Below are positions 27,364-34,619 of a stretch of DNA of 64,000 nucleotides, in pieces. Under the pieces are notes generated by a model, which worked only from the letters and a program-made list of their open reading frames with translations, searched no databases and was not told the DNA's origin. Origin of the DNA: Zoogloea sp041908905 (lineage in GTDB: Bacteria; Pseudomonadota; Gammaproteobacteria; Burkholderiales; Rhodocyclaceae). The first letter of the stretch is position 1. The number at the start of each line of letters is the position of its first letter. The position numbers and the translations under genes were made by a program. The stretch spans positions 44,189 through 108,188 of the forward strand of contig NZ_JAYREK010000010.1 in NCBI RefSeq assembly GCF_041908905.1, given 5' to 3'.

Positions 27364-30153
27364 ATGAGCACATATCAGTGGAAAAAAATGGATGCCGATC
27401 TGCTGAGCATGGTCGCCAAGGTCGCCCGCGACGAGCCGCTCAGCGCCGCCGAACAGCTCAGCGTGGCCGAATTCCTCAAGGGCCACGCCGGCACCGAGGG
27501 CGACTGGGGCTTCTCCACCACGCCCACCGGCGACGTGCGCGGCAGCAACAACCTGCGCCGCACCAACTGGTTCAACGGCCGCTACCTCACCGCCGAAGCC
27601 CTGTCGCGCCAGGACGTCTACTTCGACGCCCGCCTGCGCCTCGCCGCCCACGCCCAGATGCCCGGCATTGCCTGGGGGCTCGGCATCGGCGCGGCCGGCG
27701 CCAACGCCACGCCGGTGCACAGCGAGTCGCGCACGGGCGGCATGCCGGCCGGCCAGACCCTCACCCTGCGCCGCGGGCTGGCCTTCGACCACGTCGGCCG
27801 CCCGATCCTGGTCTCGGAGCCCTTCACCTTCACCATCGAGAAGCTGCTCGGCGCCTGGCGCAAGACGCCCCAGAAGGTGGTCGGCGGCGGCATCGACTTC
27901 ATGCCCTGCGTGTGCCTCGCCGACGACCCCGCCGGCCCCACCGGCGGTAGCGCCCTGGTGCCCTCCGGCCCCTACCTGCTGGTGATCCAGCCCAACGAGA
28001 GCGAGGAAGGCGGCGCCAAGGTGATGGGCGAGATCTGCGGCGGCGCGGCGGCGGTCAACTGCCGGGCCGAGGCCTGGCGCGGCGGCTTCGGCCTGTCGCT
28101 GGTGCGCTTTCCGGTGGAGCTGCCGCTGCGCGAGGACCTCGTCTCGGCGTGGGATCTGCGCGGCACCCTGTCGGCCTACTTCTTCGACGTCTTCGAGCAC
28201 CCGCTGTGGAAACGCTGGGATCCGGGCTTCCTCACCAGCGGCCCCTTCTGCAGCGACACCGGGCCGGGCCGCCACGACGCCGCGGCCGTCGCGCTGGCGA
28301 TGGTCTACCTCGGCGAGGACGGCAGCGTGCTCTTCCTCGACCAGTGGATCCCCCGCCGCACGATCTGCGACAGCCCCGCCGAAGACTGGCACCGCACCCG
28401 CTTCGGCGCCCCGCCGCGGGCCGCCGCCTGGGCGCGCATCCACCAGTTCCAGTGCATGCTGGCCGAGAGCCTTACCCGGCAAGCCCTCGGCAGCGAGCGG
28501 GACGATCTTTATAGCCGCGGCTTCCGCCACATTCCGCCGATCGGCTTCCTGCCCATCACGCCGGAGCCCCCCGACGGCAAGGTCAGCACCGGCTTCGCCC
28601 TCGTCGACAACTCGCTCAACAACGCGGCGGCGGCCCCGTGGCTGGTATCGCCGCGGGTGTTCGGCGCCATCGAGCAGGCCCGGCGCTACTTCCAGCGCAG
28701 CCGGGTGATCTCCTACGCGGTGGTCGCCCTGCACGACGACGACATCCTCGAAGACCTGCACAACGTCTTCGACAAGGACCCGATCCAGCTCGCCCGCCGC
28801 GTCGCCCAGAACGACGTCGGCAACGCCGGGCAGCCCCTCAAGCCCAACTACACCCACTACGGCCTGACCGACGTCGGCGGCTACACCACGCTCCCCGGCT
28901 ATCTTGGCGTGCTGGCCCGGCTGTTCGAGACGCTGGGCCTCGAAGACCTGGTCAACCGCCGCACCGAGATCGTCAAGCTGGTGGTGCCGCTGCAGGGCCT
29001 CACCCGGCGCCACCCGCTGGTCGGCGTGCTGCAGGAGGACGCCATGGACCAGACCGAAGGCTGGGGCGTAAACCCGCTGCTCACCGCCGGCGGCGCCCTC
29101 GCTACGCTGCCCCAGGCCGAAGAGCTGGCCGGCCTGATCGCCAGAATCGGCCTCGACATGCTGCCGCGGCACTTCGTGGTGTACGTCAAACAGCGCCTGG
29201 TGCTGCTCGACCTGCTGTTCTACGTGCTCGAGATCCTGGAGTTCCTGTTCAAGTTCCTGAGCGCCTTCATGGCGCTGGCCGGCGGCACCAAGAAGGCCGT
29301 CAAGACCGCCGAGCTGCGCCAGCAGTACCTCGCCCAGCCGGCCGACAGGCGGGCCATGGTCGAGGCGGTGCTGGCCCAGCCCGACGTGCAGGCCAACCTC
29401 GTCCGCGCCGCAGACCTCAGCGGCTCCGGCCTCTCGGTGAGCCGCCGCAACCAGGAATTCCTGGCCAAGGTCGACACGGCCGAAGCCGGCCTCGCCAACA
29501 CCATCGCCGACCCGGTCGAACGCCGCCGCGCCGCCATCGGCCAGGTGGCCGACGCCTACGCCGCCGAATACCCCGACTACCAGCTCATGCAGGTGCTGGC
29601 CGCCGTGCAGCCGCCCCAGCAGACCCTCATCGTGGTCACCAAGCTGTCCGCCACACGGCCCACCGAGAAGGCCGAGACCCTCGCCGACGAGCTCGCCGCG
29701 GGCGGCCCCCCGGTGTTCGCCGACGCCGACGCCCAGCCGCTCTACGCCGACCTGCGGGCCAGCCTCGACGAGCGCAAGGTGGCCGACTACGTGGAAGGCG
29801 CCGACAGCGCCACGGCCAGCCTGACGGTCAAGGACATCCTCGCCCGGCCGCCCGCCGAAGCCCGGCTGCTCCTCGGCGCCGACAACTACGCCCGCTTCCG
29901 CGACGCCCTCCAGGCCGACCGCAACGCCGCCCTCGCCGGCGCCGAGGCGCTGGGCAAGGGCGTACCGCAGACGCTGATCGTCAAGGTCGAAACCGCGATC
30001 GACGCCGGCACACCGGCCGCAGCCGCCATCGACCAGCTCAAGGCCGACAGCGCCACCAACGGCAACACCCGCCCGCTCCTCGACCACACCGCCAACCTGC
30101 TGCGCATCACCGGCGGCAAGGCGGGCTTCCTCAAGCTCGTCAAACGGACCTGA
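27364..30153 (+). CDS. Large eCIS-associated protein of unknown function (929 aa)
   Basis: The start at 27364 (MSTYQWKK) is chosen over an upstream ATG inside the previous gene because the codons between are non-protein-like. The N-terminal module is paralogous to the preceding protein. A hydrophobic segment around residues 608-645 (LVLLDLLFYVLEILEFLF, then LSAFMALAGG) could be a membrane helix or a buried helical hairpin. The C-terminal third is rich in helical Ala/Asp repeats (VEAVLAQPDVQANLVRAADL). The cell location and role are unknown; size and position suggest a baseplate or fibre-associated component. Confidence 0.55.
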   Translation: MSTYQWKKMDADLLSMVAKVARDEPLSAAEQLSVAEFLKGHAGTEGDWGFSTTPTGDVRGSNNLRRTNWFNGRYLTAEALSRQDVYFDARLRLAAHAQMPGIAWGLGIGAAGANATPVHSESRTGGMPAGQTLTLRRGLAFDHVGRPILVSEPFTFTIEKLLGAWRKTPQKVVGGGIDFMPCVCLADDPAGPTGGSALVPSGPYLLVIQPNESEEGGAKVMGEICGGAAAVNCRAEAWRGGFGLSLVRFPVELPLREDLVSAWDLRGTLSAYFFDVFEHPLWKRWDPGFLTSGPFCSDTGPGRHDAAAVALAMVYLGEDGSVLFLDQWIPRRTICDSPAEDWHRTRFGAPPRAAAWARIHQFQCMLAESLTRQALGSERDDLYSRGFRHIPPIGFLPITPEPPDGKVSTGFALVDNSLNNAAAAPWLVSPRVFGAIEQARRYFQRSRVISYAVVALHDDDILEDLHNVFDKDPIQLARRVAQNDVGNAGQPLKPNYTHYGLTDVGGYTTLPGYLGVLARLFETLGLEDLVNRRTEIVKLVVPLQGLTRRHPLVGVLQEDAMDQTEGWGVNPLLTAGGALATLPQAEELAGLIARIGLDMLPRHFVVYVKQRLVLLDLLFYVLEILEFLFKFLSAFMALAGGTKKAVKTAELRQQYLAQPADRRAMVEAVLAQPDVQANLVRAADLSGSGLSVSRRNQEFLAKVDTAEAGLANTIADPVERRRAAIGQVADAYAAEYPDYQLMQVLAAVQPPQQTLIVVTKLSATRPTEKAETLADELAAGGPPVFADADAQPLYADLRASLDERKVADYVEGADSATASLTVKDILARPPAEARLLLGADNYARFRDALQADRNAALAGAEALGKGVPQTLIVKVETAIDAGTPAAAAIDQLKADSATNGNTRPLLDHTANLLRITGGKAGFLKLVKRT

Positions 30154-30183
30154 GGCCCCCGGGACACCTGAAGCGCCTGAACC

Positions 30184-31782
30184 ATGAACGCCCCCCTCGA
30201 CATCGGCCGTCTCCACACCCGCATCCGCAGCGGCGAGCCCGCGCGGGCCCAGGCCCTCGCCGGGCAGCTGCGGCAGGTGGCCGGCCCGCGCCTCGCCCGG
30301 GCCCTCGACGGCGCCGGCGAGCGCGCCCTGGCCCGCGCCGGCCTGCCGGCAGGGGCGATGGTCGCGGTGCGGCGGCTCGACCTGGCCCTCGCCGTCGCCA
30401 CGGATGTCGGCGCCGGGCAACTCGCCGACGGCTGGGCCGCGGCCTTCGAGGCGGCCCTGGCCCGCCTGCTGGCCCGCACGCCGGCGGGCGACGACGCCCC
30501 CGAGGCCGTCGCCGTATGGTTCGCCGATGCCTGGGCGGTGGAAGTCCGCCACCTGCAACACCGTGCCGCCGGGCGGCCGGACGCCTGGTGGGCCGAGGCC
30601 CTCGCCGGCGGCGGCGAGCGTGTCGAAGCGCCGGCCGCATCCGCCACACCCGGCCCCCTCGACGCGCTGCCGATCCTGCTGCGCTGGCTCGCCCGCGACC
30701 CGCCTCGTGCCCTTGCCACCATGGCCGCGCTGGCCCGGGCCGATGCCCGTGTGGTCACGCTCCTCGACGCCGGCGCCGCGCGCACCCTCACCCGCCATCT
30801 GCTCGAACGCTTCGCCCACGCCGCCTCCGCAGCCCCTCCGCCGACGGGCAGGCCCGTCGAAGGCCAGCCGCCGCGCCCGCCCACCGCCCGACCGATGGAA
30901 CCGGCCCTCGCGCGCCTCGCCGATCTGCGCGCGGCCCTGCGGGCTGCCCTCGGCGGTCCCGCCGGCACGCCCGAAGAGCCCGCCCTCGCCGCCCCCTGGC
31001 TGCTGGCCACCCTGTTCGCCCGCCACCCCGCGCTGGCCCGCCTTCCCGCCGCCGCCATCGAGCCCGCCCTGGCCCACTGGCTGCAGCGCGCCGTGGCGCC
31101 GCCGCCCGTCGCGCCCGAGCCGCCCGCCCCCCTGGCGGCCGAGCCCCACCCCACGCCGGCCGACAGGCCCGACAGCGCCGCGGCCCCGCCCTCCAGCGAT
31201 CCCGGCGCCCCCGCCTGCCACGCCATCCACGCCATCCACGCCGGCGGACTGCTCCTGCTGCTCCGGCCGATGGCCCGGCTCGGCCTGCTGCCGCCCGCCG
31301 AACGCCTCGCCCAGGGCCTCGGTGACCTCGCCCTCACCGCCCTGCGCCGGGCGCTGGCGCCGCTGCCGCCGGCCGAACGAGCCGTCGCCCAGGAACGCGA
31401 GCGCCCGCTGCTGGGCGTGTTCGCCCCCGAATGCGACTGGCGCGAACGCATCGCCACCTTGCCGGTGCACGACCCCGCGGCCGCCGACGCGCTGCTCGAC
31501 GCCCTCGTCGACGCCATCCCCGCCGACATCGCCTTCGCCCCGGGCGCCGCGCGGCGCATCTTCGGCAGCACCCAGCCCGCCTTCGCCACCGCTGCGGCCC
31601 GGCGCCTCGCCTGCCTGGTGTTGCGCCCCGGCCAGCTCACCGTCACCGCCTGGGACGCCGAGCTGGCCTGGCCCCTCGACAGCATCGACCTCGCCCTGCG
31701 CCGCGCCGGCTGGGACCAGGACCCGGGCTGGCTGCCGTGGCTCGGTCGCCGCCTGCGCTGGCGTTTCGGAGACGCATCATGA
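30184..31782 (+). CDS. Probable contractile injection system tape-measure-type protein (Pvc14 position)
   Basis: 532 residues, Ala/Leu/Arg/Pro-rich and mostly helical. IHAGGLLLLLRPMARLGLL at about 352-370 recalls the conserved NAGLVLL-x-P motif of CIS tape-measure proteins (CIS_TMP, Pvc14), and the gene lies directly before the Pvc15-like ATPase, the usual order. Tape-measure proteins set tube length inside the particle. The protein is on the short side for the family and the rest of the sequence is not diagnostic. It ends in ATGA overlap with the ATPase gene. Confidence 0.5.
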   Translation: MNAPLDIGRLHTRIRSGEPARAQALAGQLRQVAGPRLARALDGAGERALARAGLPAGAMVAVRRLDLALAVATDVGAGQLADGWAAAFEAALARLLARTPAGDDAPEAVAVWFADAWAVEVRHLQHRAAGRPDAWWAEALAGGGERVEAPAASATPGPLDALPILLRWLARDPPRALATMAALARADARVVTLLDAGAARTLTRHLLERFAHAASAAPPPTGRPVEGQPPRPPTARPMEPALARLADLRAALRAALGGPAGTPEEPALAAPWLLATLFARHPALARLPAAAIEPALAHWLQRAVAPPPVAPEPPAPLAAEPHPTPADRPDSAAAPPSSDPGAPACHAIHAIHAGGLLLLLRPMARLGLLPPAERLAQGLGDLALTALRRALAPLPPAERAVAQERERPLLGVFAPECDWRERIATLPVHDPAAADALLDALVDAIPADIAFAPGAARRIFGSTQPAFATAAARRLACLVLRPGQLTVTAWDAELAWPLDSIDLALRRAGWDQDPGWLPWLGRRLRWRFGDAS

Positions 31783-33671
31783 GCGCCACCCCGCAACTCG
31801 ACCTGTTGCTTGCCCTCGCCGCCGGGCGCCTGCTGCTGCGCCGCAGCGACGACGCCGGGCTCACCCGCATCGCCGCGGCCCATCTCGACACCACCTCGCC
31901 CCAGGCCCTCTCCAGCAGCATCGCCAGCGGCGCCGAGGCCCTGTTCGCCACCCTCGACACCCAGCCCGACGCCGAGCCCCTGGCCCGCATCGCCACCGGC
32001 TGCGCCCTCTCCGGCTTCGACCTCGACCTGCTGGCCTTCGCCGCCCTGCCGTGCCTGGACGAAGACGCCGCCGCCGCGGTAGCCGCCTTCACCGGCGGAC
32101 CGCGGCGCCTGCCGGTGGGCCTCGCCCTCAAGCTGCTGTTCGGCGACACCGCCGACCCGGCCAGCGTGCGCGCCGCCCTGCGCGCCTCGCCCCTGTGGTC
32201 CGGCGGCCTGATCCAGCCCGACGAAGCCCCGCGCCCGCTGCTCGAACGCCGCCTCGACCCCACCGAGACCCTGCTCGCCGGCCTCGAAGGCGCCGCCCCC
32301 GCCGAAGCCGGTGGCTGGCGCGCCCGCCCGCTCGCCCCGCCGACCCGGCCCGCCGCCAGCATCCGCCGCGCCGCCGCCGAGCTGGCCGCCACCCGCCCGG
32401 GCGTCTGCCTGCACCTGTGCGGCAACCCCGAGCGCGCCGAGGAGGCCCTCGCCAGCGCCGGCCCCGCGATCGTCCTCGACGCGCCCGCGCAGCCCGCGCC
32501 GCCGCCGTGGGCCGAAGCCCGGTTGCTCGGCCTCGCCACCGGCTGCCGGGTCGCCCTGCGCACCGACGCCGCCGAGCTGCCTGCCCCCGGCGGTGCGGCG
32601 GCGAGCTTCGTGATCGCCCCGCCCAGCTTCGCGCTGCACGGCCCCGGCGCCCACCTGAGGCGCCTCGACGTGGGCGCCCGCGCCCCCCGCGAGCTCGCCG
32701 ACGCCTGGCAGCGCGCCCTCGGCTGCAGCCAGCTCGACGCCGACGAACTCGCCGGTCGCAACTGGATCGACAACGACACCCCGCAGCTCGTCGCCGCCGC
32801 CCTGCCCGCCGGTGCCGGCCTGCCCGAGGCCCTCGCCGAGCTGGCCCGCCTTACCCCGCCCCGCGCCCTGCGCCTCGCCACCCGCAGCACCCCCGAGGTG
32901 CCCTGGTCGCAGCTGGTGGTGCCGGGCCAGACCCACAGCCACCTCGAAGACCTGATCCGCCGCGTGCGCCGCCGGGTCGGCGTGCAGCTGCGCTGGGGCA
33001 TGGGGCGCGGCCGCCGCGGCCGCTCGGTGGTCGGCCTGCTGTACGGCGAGTCCGGCACCGGCAAGACCCTCGCCGCCGAAGCCCTCGCCACCCGCCTGCA
33101 GCTGCCGATGCTCTCCGTCGACCTCTCGCTGGTGGTCTCCAAGTACATCGGCGAGACCGAGAAGAACCTTTCCGAGCTGTTCGCCGCCGCCGAGGGCTAC
33201 GCCGCGCTGCTGTTCTTCGACGAGGCCGACGCCCTCTTCGGCCGCCGCACCAACGTGCAGGACGCCCACGACCGCTACGCCAACATCGAGGTGAACTACC
33301 TGCTGCAGCGCCTGGAGTCCTTCGAGGGCTGCGCGCTCCTCGCCACCAACCTGATGCAGGGCGTGGACGACGCCTTCCTGCGCCGCTTCGACCAGGTGGT
33401 GCATTTCCCGCGCCCGGGCGTGGCCGAGCGCATCGCCATCTGGCGCGCCCACCTGCCGGCCGCGCAGCTGGCAGACACGGTTTCGATCGAGCAGCTGGCC
33501 GAGCGCTTCGAGCTCACCGGCGGCGAGATCCGCAACGCCGCCCTGGCGGCAGCCTTTGCCGCCGCCGACGGCGGCACGGTGGTCACCGACGGCCTGCTCG
33601 ACGCCGCCGTGGCCGAAGAGTTCAGCAAACTGGGCCGGCCCTTCCCGCGCCGGCAGGGAGCCTTTTCATGA
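31779..33671 (+). CDS. AAA+ ATPase of the injection system (Pvc15-like)
   Basis: 630 residues. The C-terminal AAA+ module has Walker A GESGTGKT (423-430), Walker B LLFFDEAD (D481, E482), sensor-1-like LLATN and arginine-finger region FLRRFD. The N-terminal 400 residues are a divergent helical domain. In PVC/Afp, the AAA+ ATPase helps assembly or cargo loading rather than recycling sheath as ClpV does. It is coupled to both neighbours by ATGA overlaps. Confidence 0.9.
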   Translation: MSATPQLDLLLALAAGRLLLRRSDDAGLTRIAAAHLDTTSPQALSSSIASGAEALFATLDTQPDAEPLARIATGCALSGFDLDLLAFAALPCLDEDAAAAVAAFTGGPRRLPVGLALKLLFGDTADPASVRAALRASPLWSGGLIQPDEAPRPLLERRLDPTETLLAGLEGAAPAEAGGWRARPLAPPTRPAASIRRAAAELAATRPGVCLHLCGNPERAEEALASAGPAIVLDAPAQPAPPPWAEARLLGLATGCRVALRTDAAELPAPGGAAASFVIAPPSFALHGPGAHLRRLDVGARAPRELADAWQRALGCSQLDADELAGRNWIDNDTPQLVAAALPAGAGLPEALAELARLTPPRALRLATRSTPEVPWSQLVVPGQTHSHLEDLIRRVRRRVGVQLRWGMGRGRRGRSVVGLLYGESGTGKTLAAEALATRLQLPMLSVDLSLVVSKYIGETEKNLSELFAAAEGYAALLFFDEADALFGRRTNVQDAHDRYANIEVNYLLQRLESFEGCALLATNLMQGVDDAFLRRFDQVVHFPRPGVAERIAIWRAHLPAAQLADTVSIEQLAERFELTGGEIRNAALAAAFAAADGGTVVTDGLLDAAVAEEFSKLGRPFPRRQGAFS

Positions 33672-34525
33672 CCGACATCGCCACCACCCTCGCCCAGGCC
33701 AGGGCCAAGCTCGCCGCCTGGCAGGCCCACGCCGCCACCGCCGCCGCCAGCGGCGCCGCCCAGTCCCAGGCCGCCGACGCCGCCTGGGACGCGGTGGCCG
33801 CCATCGAGGCCGCCACCGCCCAGGCCGAAGGCCTGCGCGCGCAGATCCTCGCCCGCAACGACAGCCTCGGCGCCGCGCTGGCCGCCCGCAGCGCCGCCCT
33901 CGCCAGCGCCGACAAGGCACGCAGCGAAGGCGCCACGCCGCCCATCGCCGACACCACCGCCACCGCCCTGCGCGCCGCCCTGGTCAGCGCCACCGGCCTC
34001 ACCGCCGCCAAGCTCGACGGCGCCGACCTGAAGACCGCCGTCGCGGCCGTCGACACCAACCTGGCCAGCCTGCTGGTCACGCTGGAAGCCCGGCTGCAGG
34101 ACAACGAGGACGCCGAGGCCAGCGCCGACGCCGCCCTCGCCGCCGCCGAAGCCTCGCCCGCGGTGATCGCCGACGACCTCGACAAGGCCCTGCTGGCCCG
34201 CGAAGCCGCCCTGCGCCTCGCCGCCGCCGGCAACACCCCGGCCGCGGTGCGCGCCTACGTGGATTACCAGGCCGCCCGCGCCCGCCTCACCAGCGCCGCC
34301 GCCCCGGCCGCGGCCACCGCGCTGCAGACCGGCTGGAACACCGCCCGCGACGCCCAGCTGTCGGCCGTCGCCGACCTGCTGGCCGCCCAGGTGGCGGTGA
34401 TCCAGGCCCAGCTCGAACTGTCGCGCAAGCGGGCCACCATGGCCGCCAGACTCGCCACCCGCGATGCCGACGCCGCCGCCGCCGTCGACGCGGTGCTTAA
34501 CCCGCCCGCGCCGCCGGGGCCCTGA
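33668..34525 (+). CDS. Ala-rich helical protein of unknown function in the eCIS operon
   Basis: 285 residues, extremely Ala-rich, with continuous helix-forming heptad-like stretches (AKLAAWQAHAATAAAS, AAWDAVAAIEAATAQAEGL, VAVIQAQLELSRKRATM). No signal peptide, membrane helix or catalytic motif is visible. It is the last gene joined by overlap to the structural operon. A coiled-coil scaffold or chaperone for loading cargo is conceivable. Unrecognised. Confidence 0.6.
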   Translation: MTDIATTLAQARAKLAAWQAHAATAAASGAAQSQAADAAWDAVAAIEAATAQAEGLRAQILARNDSLGAALAARSAALASADKARSEGATPPIADTTATALRAALVSATGLTAAKLDGADLKTAVAAVDTNLASLLVTLEARLQDNEDAEASADAALAAAEASPAVIADDLDKALLAREAALRLAAAGNTPAAVRAYVDYQAARARLTSAAAPAAATALQTGWNTARDAQLSAVADLLAAQVAVIQAQLELSRKRATMAARLATRDADAAAAVDAVLNPPAPPGP

Positions 34526-34552
34526 GCCCACCCCCGCCTGAAGGAGCACGCC

Positions 34553-34600
34553 ATGACCATCCGCCACCACACCGCGCTGCCGCCCGCCCGGGCGGCCTGA
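34553..34600 (+). other. 15-codon ORF with strong ribosome site between operon and effector gene
   Basis: AAGGAG is spaced 6 bases from an ATG that opens MTIRHHTALPPARAA and stops at 34598-34600, 19 bases before the effector ATG. It could be a leader peptide coupling effector translation, or the relic of a truncated gene. Only the good ribosome site argues for use. Confidence 0.3.
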
Positions 34601-34619
34601 GCACTGGAGCGAGGCCCCC

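Noticed and set aside
27166..33452. Very long minus-strand open frames (over 1000 codons) opposite the eCIS genes
   Set aside because: They are mirror images of real genes with strong third-position GC bias; their translations are low-complexity Gly/Ala/Val/Arg with no domains or ribosome sites.
30404..33667. Plus-strand Pro/Arg/Ser-rich open frame overlapping the tape-measure and ATPase genes
   Set aside because: Out-of-frame shadow; only its last part, from 33668, is a real gene with its own start.
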